A stretch of 64,000 nt of DNA from Emydura subglobosa (Eukaryota; Chordata; Testudines; Chelidae), in NCBI GenBank assembly GCA_007922225.1, contig ML679946.1:90709394-90773393 (forward strand), given 5' to 3'. The notes beneath the pieces are model-generated. The model saw nothing but the letters and a program-made list of their open reading frames with translations. It did no database searches and had not been told where the DNA came from. The position numbers were made by a program, and so were the translations under genes. Numbering within the stretch: position 1 is the first letter of the stretch; each line of letters opens with the position of its first letter. Below, one piece after another: positions 35,675-44,984 of the stretch.

Positions 35675-36620
35675 TCAGTTTTCAAGGTCATCCAAATGTT
35701 TTGGTTTGATATTCTGATCCTCCTCCATATTGGCAAAGCCTCCTAACTTTATGTTATCTGCAAATTGTATTAGCACACTCTGACTTTTTGTGCCACGGTC
35801 ATTAAAGAAAATGTAAAATAAGATTGGTACCATTAAGACCGATCCTTGAGGAACTCCACTAGTAACCTTCCTCCAGCCTGACAGTTCACCTTTCAGCATG
35901 ACCTGTTGTAATCTCCACTTTAACTAGTTCCCTGCCCATCTCTAGATTCTCACGTTAATCCCCATTTTGTCCAATTTAACAAATCATTTCCTATATGGAA
36001 TGATATTGAACGTTTTACTAAAATATTCACTGGGTAGATTAGATCTTTCATTTATTGCATTTCATTTAGCTAGAAAATCAGTTATCTTCTGAAAAAAGAT
36101 CAGGTTGATCTAGCATGATCTACTTTTTGTAAAACCAGGTTGTGTTTTATCCCAGATACCATTTAACTCTATGTCTTCAATAACTTTCTTTCAAAATTTG
36201 TTCTAAGACCTTGCACGAAAGGTCAAACTAATTGGCCTATAGTTACCTGGATCACATTTTTCCCCTTTCTTAAATATAGGTATTATATTTACAATTCTCC
36301 AGTCATAGGATATGACTCCCCAAGTTTATGGATTCATTAAAATTCCTTGCTCTTGGGCTTGCAATTTAATGTTCCAGTTCCTTGAACATTCTTGGATGGA
36401 GATTATTCAGGCCTTCAGATTTGGTTCCATTACGGTGTTTAAATTTGGTTTCCACCTCGGATATGGTAATTTCTACTTCCATATCCTTGTTCCCATTAAC
36501 CACCCTAGCTTCCCAGGCTCTTCATTATTACCCTTATTAAGAACTGAGGCAAAGTATTTGTTTAAGTGTTGTGCCATACCTGGACTATCTTTAATCCCCA
36601 TACTCACTGTTTAGCAATCC
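35675..36620 (-). pseudogene. CR1 reverse transcriptase remnant
   Basis: The frame at 35899-35675 contains [20 protein letters not shown] and QFADNIKLGGFANMEED, corresponding to reverse-transcriptase motifs before and at the FADD site; the second catalytic Asp is Asn here. Upstream pieces (36000-36600) include the finger and palm part in broken frames, and a linker frame rich in Lys/Arg lies at 36968-36651. It cannot encode an active enzyme. Confidence 0.8.
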
Positions 36621-37855
36621 CACTTCTTCTTTCTTTCTTTGTTCGTTTTCCTAATGGCTAAAGAATATGGCTAAAGAATCTTTTACTATTGATTTTAGTT
36701 TGGTTTGCAAGGTCCAGCTCTGCCTGGCTTTGGCAGTTCTCACTTTATTCCTACACTTTCTGCCCTGCAAGAGGTAGCTTTCCTTGTTGAGCCATCTCTT
36801 CTTCCATTCCTTGTAGGGTTTCTGCTTTCCCTTAGTACCTGTTTGAGATGCTTGTTCATCTAGTTTGGTCTGCAACCCTTCCCTATGAGTTTTCCACCTT
36901 GCTTGGGATGCCAGCTTCAGAGAGCATCTGCAACTTTTACTTAAAGTAATTCCATGTCTTCTCCACACTCAGATCCTTGAGTTCTTCAGTCCAGTCTGTT
37001 TCTCTAACTAATTCCCCATATTTTTTAAAGTTTGCCCTTTTGAAATCAGGGATCTTTATTGCAGCCCTTTTTTTTTGTTTGTTTGTTTGTTTATCCTTCT
37101 ATTGAGTTTAAACTGGATTAACTAGTGATCACTCGAATCATGATTCTCTTTTACAACCAGTTCTACTATGATATCCTAGCGACTTACCAATACTAAATCT
37201 AAAATGGTATCATCTCTTGTTGGTTCAGTGACTATTTGGAGAAGAAATCTGTTCACTATCATACCCAGGAATATCTGGGTCCTATCATTATTAATAGCAG
37301 TTGTCATCCAATCTGTATCTAGAAAATTAAAGTCTCCCATTATCATACAATTCCCGGTAATATTTATTTAATTAAAAACATTAAAGAGGTCTCTATCTAT
37401 ATACAAATGGGATCCCGGAAATCTATAGCAGGCCTCAAGCACTATCTCAGTGGAGCCTCTGTTACCATTTTTCCCCAAAGTGATTTTGACCCAATCAGAT
37501 TCTGTTTTATCCATTCCAGCACTTCTAATTTCTTTAGTCTACTTCATTATTAATATACAATGCTGCTCTACCACTATTACCTTTATTTCTCTCTTTCCTG
37601 AACAGCATACACCCTTCAATACTTGTGTTCCAATCATGACTACTATTCCACTATGTTTCTGTTATCCCTATAATATCTGGTTTCACTTCCTGCACCAGTA
37701 GTTCTGTCTCCAGTTATGTAGACCTGCCTATTCCTGGTGTTGGTCCAATTCTCAGGCCTTCCCATGTTTGTCCTTCTTTCTGGATGCTTGTCTTATGTTC
37801 TCACCTGCAAACTTCTGAGAGTCATCCTCTATCCTTCTGGGGCTCCGAAGTTTAA

Positions 37856-38359
37856 CTATCTCCATTGTCTCTTTCCCTCTTCTTGTGGGACTAGCTGCTT
37901 TTCTCTTCTTCCTTGCCCTTCTTCATTTTCTAACTCCGCGAACCTTTTCCTCAGCAATATTTCACCTTCACTAGCCTTCTGCCTTGCTCTCATAGTTACA
38001 TGCTGCCACAGGCCACTTTCTTCATCCAGCAGTCTACCCACACAGTTCTCTTGTCCAACCTGCATCTGCAAGTCTTCAGTTTTCCCTTCAGCTTCTTCTC
38101 TCCTTCCTTCCATCATCTGCTCAAACCCCCTCCTAAGCTCAACCATAGTTTCTAGCTGCCTCTCCAAACCTCAAATCTTCTCTTCCCTTAGTTCTATCAG
38201 GCGACACTTCATACAAACTAAGCACCTTTCAGGTACCCTCTCCAGAATAACATACATCCCGCATCTTCCACTTGTAGCCATCTGCACTGTCTCTTCCATT
38301 CTTTGGGTCACTACTACTGCTATCCTTGTAGCTGTCATAGCCTCTTTTCCTAAGCTCAT
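37856..38359 (-). pseudogene. CR1 ORF1-like protein with one stop
   Basis: From the ATG at 38359 the frame reads MSLGKEAMTATRIAVVV, then CGMYVILERVPERCLVCMKC, a single stop at about 38170, and continues RQLETMVELRRGFEQMMEGR to a stop near 37856. The Cys-x2-Cys-x2-Cys cluster followed by a Glu/Arg-rich predicted coiled coil is the layout of turtle CR1 ORF1 proteins, which are thought to bind RNA. It is 168 codons including the one stop. Confidence 0.65.
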
Positions 38360-38814
38360 GTCAAGGAAAAAACAAACAAAGCAAAAAAAACTTCATCACA
38401 CACACTCTCCTAAACTCCTGTTCCCGTTTTCAGCTTCACTTGCTGGCTTCTGTGCCACTGCTCCTGTAGTATAGCGACAAGGTTTTTTTCTGTTGCTGTA
38501 CTAAATCCACTCCTTTGAGAAGCGGTACCTTGGCTGATGGAAGAATTCTTCCACCAACCTAGCAGTGTTTATATTGTGGTTATGTAGGCTTAAGTACGTC
38601 ACTCGGGGGTGTGAATTTTTCACACTCTTGAGCGATGTAGCTAGGTCAACCTAAGTTTTAGGTGTAGACCAAGCCATATATAAATCAGTGGCATCTGCCC
38701 TGAACTAATACATTGTAAAATAATGATAAAACAGTGTGCATGTCTACAGTGGAGGGAAAAAGGAAACCTTTCTAGCTTCCAGAAAGTGATAACAGTGAGT
38801 AGTTAGAACTAGTA

Positions 38815-39305
38815 AAACATTTTTTGACAGAATGTTTTCCCCCATCAGAACATGTCAGTTCATCACAATTGAAATGTTCCACAGGCATGTGAATTTTGAT
38901 GTACTTTTGTTTGGAAAAGAATCAATGCATTTTGTTTATTTGTTTCAAAACATTTTTTCATTTAAAAATATTTTTATTTTTATATTTTTGATTTTATATT
39001 TAATTTTTATTTTTCTAATTTTGTTTTTATATTTTTATTCTAGTCTATATTATAATTTAAAAGTTATTAAATTAATTTTAAAACAACATAAACTAATATT
39101 ATATATATATGTCAAAATACAACATTTTGATTTGATCCAAATTAAATTTTTCAATTCACCTGAAACAAATATTTTTCAGAAATTTTGTTTCACAAGAAGT
39201 TTTGAAATTTCACCTTTTTATTCCAATCTGGAATTTTTTTTATTGATTTATTTTTTCAAAATGAAAGAATTTCCTGTGGAACAGATATTCTGAATTTCTA
39301 TCAGT
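38815..39305. repeat. AT-rich inverted-repeat sequence
   Basis: GTTCCACAGG at 38876-38885 is matched by its exact inverse CCTGTGGAAC at 39273-39282, with weaker inverted similarity outside (CAGAATGTTTTC against the inverse of ATTCTGAATTTCT). The centre, 38950-39115, is almost pure A/T and ends in (TA)n. Probably a decayed fold-back element; the family is unknown. Confidence 0.45.
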
Positions 39306-39854
39306 GTTAGTCTTTTCCCTTGGGAGAGATGAATTCCAATGGTGGTTTAACGTATGACTAAAAGTGAATTTGGTGGTGTCATCATAATCTACAGGTAGCC
39401 TTCTCTTACAGTATTTTTGGAATCATTCTGATTTAGTTATGGCAAACCACTTCTGGAAGCATTGATTGCAACACTTTATTACATCCAAAGACTTTCAGAA
39501 CTTATGAAATATCATGATATTGCAACATTGCATCACCAATTGATGACATTACCATGGAACACACTGCATAGCAACATGCCGTCACTACAACACAATGTCA
39601 TAATGACTGAGTGTGTCTATTGGATAATGCTAAAAAAAGACAACAACCCTAAAATTTGTCAGCATCACAATACCGCCACTCATTCAGGCACTGTTCGATA
39701 CATTTGGCAGTCTGACGGTAAAAGGCCTATTATGCTAAAACTTCAGGGTTGCTCCCAGACAAGAATGAAGCTACCTTGTCAGAGATATGTAAGGAACTCT
39801 GGACAATGTCCGTTGTCACTATACCTGGTTCGAGCCAGTACTACTAGTCCCCCT

Positions 39855-40085
39855 TTACAAAGCATGAAGGAGAAGCAGAGTAATCTAGCAGATAGGACAC
39901 AGACCTGGAATTCAGGAGTCCTGAATTCCATTGCCAGTTCTGCCATTGACTTGTCATGTGGCCTTGGGAAAAATCTCTTCATCTCCTTGTACCTCTGGTT
40001 CTCCATCTGTAAAATTGGGAGATGATATATTGCCCAGGATTGCAAACACTGAGATCTACTAATGAAAGGTATTATAAATGCAAAA
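39855..40085 (+). repeat. MIR-type SINE
   Basis: It has TAGCAGATAGGACACAGACC, CAGGAGTCCTGAATTCCATT, CTTGTCATGTGGCCTTGGGA, ATCTGTAAAATTGGGAGATG and a tail with GGTATTATAAATGCAAAATA. Well recognisable, plus strand, just left of Harbinger copy B. Confidence 0.85.
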
Positions 40086-40566
40086 TATTATTGTAATTAA
40101 AAATAATTATTTCATCAATATCCCCTAAAAGTGTTTAACTGCAGCAGTGACTTGGACCCTGATCCTACAAACATTTTGGCCTGGCTTACACTGGCGACAG
40201 AGGTCGACGTAACATCGCTTACGTTGAACTCCTAAAGCATGCATCTACACTGGCACGTTAGGTTCCGTTGACTTAAAGCATGGTAAAAGTTGACCTAATA
40301 AAACCACCTCTGCAAGTGGCGTAGTGCGTAATTCGAATTTCATGGATTGAATTTGCATCAGTGTAGACAGAGTGTAATGTAAGTCGACGTTAATGGCTTC
40401 CGGGAGCTATCCTATAATGCCCCGTTGTGATCGCTCTGGACATTCACGCTCTGCTCTTACGTGGCCACACAAACAGGAAATAGCCCCTCTCCTCAAGCCC
40501 TGGGAAAATTTGAATTTTCATTTCCTGTGTAGCCAGCGTGGAGAGAGCTTTGTAGCTTAACTCATC

Positions 40567-41083
40567 ATGGCTACTGCAAGTCCCAAACGCGCTCCAGCAT
40601 GGAATCGACCAGAGGTCTTAGATCTCATCGATCTGTGGGGCGAGGAGTCCATTCTGGCTCAACTCAGGAATCTGGACATTTATGGGAGGATATCCCAGGG
40701 CATGTTGGAGAAGGGGCACAACAGGGACATGCAGCAGTGCTGCGTGAATATCAAGGAGCTACGGCAGGCATATCAGAAAGCTATGGAAGCTAACAGCTGT
40801 TCTGGCTCCTCGCCCAAAACATGCCACTTCTACGAGGAGCTGCATGCAATTCTTGGCAGTGACCCCATCACAATGCTGCCACACAGCATCGATACCTCCG
40901 CTGGATCCCAGTCCAGGGAGAATGATGAGGACTCTGTGGACAAGGAGGATGATGAAGAGAGCAGGGTGCAGGAGAGCGAGGTGTCCATTCTCCCAGACAG
41001 CCAGGACCTATTCCTGACCCCAGAACAGTCCAGAAACACACAGGACAGCAATAATTATTGGGTTCCCAGAGAAGGCACATCTG
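40567..41083 (+). CDS. Myb/SANT-like Harbinger protein, exon 1 (open)
   Basis: From the ATG at 40567 an uninterrupted 172-codon frame reads MATASPKRAPAWNRPEVLDL, IDLWGEESILAQLRNLDIYG and GHNRDMQQCCVNIKELRQAY, then CHFYEELHAILGSD, an acidic stretch with SRENDEDSVDKEDDEES, and EGTSG. A donor G|GTGAATT follows at 41084. The first ~90 residues are the trihelix/Myb-SANT-like DNA-binding domain that partners PIF/Harbinger transposases and recognises the transposon ends. Compared with copy A it lacks the ASKR segment (a small in-frame deletion). The exon is intact, but exon 2 is damaged, so a full protein is unlikely from this locus. Confidence 0.8.
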
Positions 41084-41564
41084 GTGAATTGTTTTTTTTT
41101 CTTATTACTGGTTATGTCCCTGATCCAATGTTTAAAATGGCCTTTTTATTCGGGGGGAAGGGGATTTCTGGGTGTTAGTGGATGTAGGAAGGTGCTGTGG
41201 CCTCCCTCGGAAACAGAGCCTGAGGGATGGCGCGAGCAGCCTGAGTGGACCAAACCAGACCCAGTCAGCGGCCGTGGGGTGGAGTCTCCACAGGAAGGGG
41301 CGGTATAAAAGCACGGCCCCAGAGCTCAGTTGGAGGGAGACTGCCGCTGGACTGCCCCACCGACAGAGGCCTAGGCCAGAGCAGAGCTGGCGACCAACCC
41401 CGGCCCCACCCGGGCCTGGAGACTGGGTAGGGCCTTCCTGGAGCTGGACGAGGCAACCCGGCCAGAGAGACTGGGCCGAAGTACCCGGACCCCGGGACTG
41501 AACTGAGCCACCGGAGCCCTGGGACTGGGCCGAGACCCCGGAGCAACCCGGGTGGAGGATACCC

Positions 41565-41705
41565 CTCGAGGTCAGACAGGACCTGGAGGAGCTGCCGGCC
41601 GCCGAGCCCCCTGCGTTGGGAACGGACCTGGAGGAGCTGCCGGAAGCCAAGCCCCTCCCGCGCCGAACGACCTAGAGGAGCTGCCCCTCAAAGAGGAGCT
41701 CCCTG
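41565..41705 (+). repeat. Short tandem array encoding a DLEELP-type repeat
   Basis: ACCTGGAGGAGCTGCCGG occurs at about 41580 and 41628 and, slightly altered (ACCTAGAGGAGCTGCCCC), at about 41671, giving three units of about 43-48 bp. In one frame the first two units read DLEELPAAEPPALGT and DLEELPEAKP. It lies within the LTR-like insertion. Confidence 0.65.
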
Positions 41706-42031
41706 CATTGCTGCCTGTGGACGAGGAGGGACTGACGGGCCAACCCCAGACGGAATACCCCCATGATACCGAGGAGACAGGTACTGGGGCCAGCGGGGAG
41801 GAAGTAGCCCAGGGGCAGCCATAGTTTGTGGCTGAATCTGAGGCTTAGTCGGTGTGTTGCGGCGGGAGCCCCGCCGGCACAGTGGCAACCACTTTTGCCA
41901 CTGCTAGGGCCCTGGTCTGGAACACAGTGGAGACAGGTGGGCCTGCGTTCCCCTCCCCTCCTCCTTCCCTAGACACCCCGAGGAGAGCCTCCTGCTCCCT
42001 ACCGCTCCAGAGAGCGACTTGCGACTGCTGA

Positions 42032-42240
42032 CTTGCTTGCTCGCCCTGCCAGAAGGTCAGAGCGCTGAACTGCTTGCTCACCCGGACTAAGGGCTAGAGC
42101 ATTCGACTGACTTACTTGCTCGCCCTGCCTAAGGGCTAGGGCAACTGACTCCTTGCTCGCCTGCCCTACCTGAGGGCCGGGGCGATAAACTGCTTGCTCA
42201 CGCTACCTAAGGGGTAGAGCAACCGACTGCTTGCTCGCGA
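42032..42240 (+). repeat. Minisatellite, about 38-bp unit, five to six copies
   Basis: Each unit begins with CTTGCTCGCC or CTTGCTCACC, followed by a variant of CTAAGGGCTAGAGCAACTGA. Unit lengths vary from 37 to 42 bp. It lies just inside the right terminal repeat of the LTR-like insertion. Confidence 0.75.
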
Positions 42241-42356
42241 AAAATGAGCCTTATGTAGGAAGGCGCTGGGGCCTCCCCCGGAGACAGAGCTTGAGGGAGG
42301 ACTCCAGCAACTGGGCCAGCGAGGACAACCCAGTAACAGTGGATTTGACTGGAGGG

Positions 42357-42650
42357 TTACTCCCGGAACAGATGATTTATGTGCAGAGGTATGCTCTGAG
42401 AACCATCCGTTGATATCTCCAGGAAACTCTCATGTAGGTAATCTGTTACCCTTTTCACAAGGTTTCTGGGGATGATAGCCTTGTTTCTTCTGCCACAGTA
42501 GGATACTTCTCCATGCCACACTGCAATCAAATGAGCCGGAATCATGGCGGAACACAGCATATCAGCATAAGGGCCAGGCTTCTATCCCAGTGCGTGCAGC
42601 AAATCTTCCCTTTCCTCCTGCGTTACCCTCAAGAGACTGATATCACTCAT
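42357..42650 (-). CDS. Unrecognised third Harbinger reading frame (ORF3-B), one internal stop
   Basis: Reading leftwards from the ATG at 42650 gives 97 codons and a TAA at 42359-42357. It starts MSDISLLRVTQEEREDLLHA and has one TAG at codon 23. It continues KPGPYADMLCS, HLIAVWHGEVSYCGRRNKAI, IPRNLVKRVTDYLHESFLEI and ends INHLFRE. Copy A has Tyr at the position of the TAG, so the stop is probably secondary. Start and terminal stop fall at the same places in copy A (22385-22674). The frame is antisense to the intron of the Myb-like gene and on the transposase strand. The protein is basic, has no signal peptide or membrane segment, and belongs to no family I recognise. Of the codons that differ between copies, roughly a third are synonymous by my hand count, which does not settle whether it is under selection. 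Confidence 0.5.
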
Positions 42651-43109
42651 GGTCACCTAGGGACGATGGCACACGTTTAAAGTACCCAAGTTATACAGTT
42701 GATACTCCTCTAGTCCCCTTTCTATGGGCATACTGGGTCAGTTCATTAATTGTCCAAAGGTATCTGACGATACAATTAACCCATGGTGTCCTCTGACCAA
42801 GTCTGCCCACCTCCTCCCAAACCGTTCCTATGAATATAACCGGGGAGCCCGGACACCCCTCTCATACATTAGTTTTGGACTGTGGTTTTTACCAATAATT
42901 AAGCCTCTGTATAACAGATTAAAGGGCCCCTGGCTTACCATCTTTGTAACAGCAGAGTGACCCGACCCTTCTGAGATGTTGAGAATGGAATGTGGATCTG
43001 GCTTAGCCTTGTGCACACAAAGGGGAGTATTTTATACATTGTAGCAGTTGCTTCAGTTCTTTGGGTCTACTAACAATGGCAACATTGTACATTTATTGTC
43101 TTTCCGTAG

Positions 43110-43568
43110 ACACCTCAGCCTTGGCGCCCCCTGGCCAGAACTGCCGCAGAAAGACTTTCCCAGATCAGAAAGGGGAAAAAAAAATCACGGGACAACATGT
43201 TTGGCGAGCTCATGAACGCCTCTGTGGCCGCAGAGACAGAGCTCCGAGCATGGAGGATGTCCTTATCCCAGAAACTGGGCATGGACATGGAGCATAAAAT
43301 ATCTACACAGAAGCAGGCGCACAGTACGTAGCAGGAGATGCTGTGAATAATGCGTGATCAGGCTGACATGTTCAGGCATCTTGTGGAGCTACAGGAAGAG
43401 TGGTGGATGGACAGTGTCCCTCTGCAGCCCCTCCAGAATGTTCCTCCGCCTATCGCTTTGCTGCTATCCCCCAACCACAAGCGGCCTAGGAGGAGACTGG
43501 GCAGGCTGCAGTATGTGGTGCACTCCACCCCAGTGGAGGCAAGGAGAAAGACACGGTGGCCACCTTGA
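43110..43568 (+). pseudogene. Myb/SANT-like Harbinger protein, exon 2 (copy B, damaged)
   Basis: An acceptor TTTCCGTAG at 43101-43109 joins the exon-1 phase (G + AC gives Asp) and starts DTSALAPPGQNCRRKTF. A run of nine A at about 43178 shifts the frame; in the next frame it reads MFGELMNASVAAETELRAWR, SLSQKLGMDMEHK, two stops, then IMRDQADMFRHLVELQEEW and a basic tail with NHKRPRRRLGRLQY ending at 43568. An AATAAA follows at about 43653. The basic tail could be a nuclear localisation signal. Confidence 0.7.
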
Positions 43569-43785
43569 GAACTGAACAGCAAGCAACCAGACTTGCTTAG
43601 CATCACTTTACACTGTGAATTAACACTCCATGACCCCTGCCCTTGGAATGTTAATAAATAATACTTTGCAGCATCTCAATACATGTGTCTTTATTATTTC
43701 ATAGCTTGGTTGGGAAGGGATTGGGAAGCTTCTGATGTTGATGGTGGGGGGATGGAAAAGAAAGGCACAAAATATACAGAAAACA

Positions 43786-44721
43786 TTACTGCAGATCGTT
43801 GCAGAACCGGTTTTTCAATGCTTCACGAAGGCGAAGTGCTCTGCGGTTGGCTCTGAGCATATTGCTGCCATCTGGCTGCTCAAAATTTGCAGCCAGCCTT
43901 TCTGCCTCCACAGCCCAACCCTGGGGGAACTTTTCCCCCTTCGCTTCACACACATTAAGAACACAGCACGCAGATATAACTGATGGGATGTTTTTTTCAC
44001 TCATGTCTAGCCTGGTAAGGAGACATCTCCATCTGGCCTTTAAATGTCCAAACGCACATTCCACCACCATTCTGCAAGTGCTGAGCCTGTTATTAAAAAG
44101 CTCCTTGTTGCTGTCGAGGTGCCCGCTGTAGGGTTTCATTAGCCAAGGGAGCAAGGGATAAGCAGGATCCCCCAGGATCACTATTGGCATTTTCACATCC
44201 CCAGTGTTAATTTTTCGGTCTGGGAAGAAAGTGCCCACCTGCATGTTTGTGAACAGACCCGAGTTCCTAAATATATGCACATCATGCATCTTTCCAGACC
44301 ACCCCACATTGATGTTGGTGAAACGCCCCTGTGACCTACAACGGCCTGGCAACACCATTGAAAAGTACCCCTTTCGGTTTATGTATTCTGTTCCAAGGTG
44401 GTCAGGCGCTAAGATAGGGATGTGCATGCCATCAATAACCCTCCACAGTTTGAGAAGCCCATTGTGGCAAACATGTCCAGGATGTCCTGCACGTTTCCCA
44501 AAATCACTACCCTTCATAGCAGAAGTCTGTTGCTGGCTCTGCACACTTGCATCACAGCAGCTCCCAGTGTAGATATACCAACTCCGAATTGATTCCCAAC
44601 GGACCGGTAGCAGTCGGGGGTTGCCAGTTTCCACAAAGTGATGGCCACTCACTTCTCTACCATCACAGCTGGTCTCAAGTGAGTGTTCACAAGCTTCAGG
44701 GCTGGGGACAGCTCTGCGCAA
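43786..44721 (-). CDS. Harbinger (HARBI1-like) transposase, open C-terminal 311 codons
   Basis: The uninterrupted frame contains the DDE_4 nuclease signature: Asp97 in VIDGMHIPI, Asp147 in KMHDVHIFRNS, the conserved GDPAYPLLPWLMKPY around 184-198, and Glu221 in VECAFGHLKARWR. The enzyme would cut and paste the element at TWA targets in the nucleus. The N-terminal part continues upstream in another frame (44985-44805, including RERTRSTDNSDITEAALLPD), where a CR1 has been inserted, with the very start beyond it at 46316-46500. The gene is therefore broken although its catalytic part stays open. An AATAAA-type signal on the minus strand lies at about 43700, so its 3' end nearly meets that of the Myb-like gene. 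Confidence 0.85.
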   Translation of the reverse strand: MRRAVPSPEACEHSLETSCDGREVSGHHFVETGNPRLLPVRWESIRSWYIYTGSCCDASVQSQQQTSAMKGSDFGKRAGHPGHVCHNGLLKLWRVIDGMHIPILAPDHLGTEYINRKGYFSMVLPGRCRSQGRFTNINVGWSGKMHDVHIFRNSGLFTNMQVGTFFPDRKINTGDVKMPIVILGDPAYPLLPWLMKPYSGHLDSNKELFNNRLSTCRMVVECAFGHLKARWRCLLTRLDMSEKNIPSVISACCVLNVCEAKGEKFPQGWAVEAERLAANFEQPDGSNMLRANRRALRLREALKNRFCNDLQ

Positions 44722-44984
44722 AGTTCAAGGAAAGTGGCCTTTTGTATACAAAAGTTCTGCAGCCACTAGTTATCATCCCGCAGCTTCATAACGATGCGAT
44801 CCCATCAATCTGTGCTTGTTTCCCAGGACCAGAACCGGTGCTCCACCGACTGCAGATGATGCGAAACAGCCTGCAGCAACCAGGAATTGTTTCGCTGTAT
44901 GTCTGGTAGCAGGGCAGCCTCAGTGATATCGCTGTTGTCTGTGCTTCGGGTTCTCTCTCGCATTTGAAAATACTCCAGGATAAT

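Larger units (their letters stand above)
34505..38465 (-). mobile_element. Nearly full-length CR1 LINE
   Basis: The minus-strand order is ORF1-like protein (38359-37856), AP endonuclease remnants (about 37740-37020), linker (36968-36651), reverse transcriptase (about 36600-35300) and 3' UTR ending at CTAGGATTCTATGA (34505-34518), the typical CR1 tail of short ATTCTATG-type repeats. The reverse-transcriptase segment [20 protein letters not shown] is clear, but the FADD catalytic motif reads FADN and many stops are present. A 3.96 kb CR1 reaching ORF1 is unusual because most copies are cut off at the 5' end. Confidence 0.85.
34441..38675. mobile_element. Harbinger-like MITE split by a CR1 insertion
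   Basis: The left piece, about 34441-34504, has GTTATGTCAACTCTACACTC and AGCTGCAGCTACGCC. The right piece, about 38466-38675, ends GTGTAGACCAAGCC and contains a hairpin of GAATTTTTCACAC type. Together they make the two ends of a MITE of the turtle (GGC..GTCTACACT) type. The CR1 from 34505 to 38465 lies between them, so the CR1 is the younger insertion. Confidence 0.6.
41183..42338 (+). mobile_element. LTR-like insertion with short terminal direct repeats and internal minisatellites
   Basis: The insertion is bounded by TG...CA (TGTAGGAAGG at 41183, CAGTAACA ending 42338) and flanked by GTGGA on both sides (41178-41182 and 42339-42343), a perfect 5-bp target duplication. Copy A of the host Harbinger lacks it, which confirms the boundaries. 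The last 85 bp (42254-42338) repeat the first ~84 bp (41183-41266), with about 41 of the first 48 bases identical. A TATA box (TATAAAA, 41304-41310) follows the left repeat. The body is GC-rich and contains two tandem arrays. There is no pol-like frame. It may be a TRIM-like mini-element or a solo LTR whose end is duplicated. Confidence 0.7.

Noticed and set aside
37737..38474. A 245-codon open frame on the plus strand
   Set aside because: It is the antisense shadow of the CR1 ORF1-like gene on the minus strand. Its Ser/Cys/Leu-rich translation mirrors the Glu/Arg-rich ORF1 coding sequence.
38832..39293. A 153-codon Phe/Leu/Ile-rich frame resembling a membrane protein
   Set aside because: It is a translation of the almost pure A/T fold-back core; hydrophobic residues are expected from T-rich codons.
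39462..40025. A 187-codon open frame on the plus strand
   Set aside because: Its last third lies inside a MIR SINE, the rest has no domain, and there is no promoter or splice context. I treat it as chance.
41132..41650. A 172-codon Ser/Gly/Pro-rich frame on the minus strand
   Set aside because: It is produced by GC-rich tandem sequence within the LTR-like insertion and has no homologous domain that I can see.
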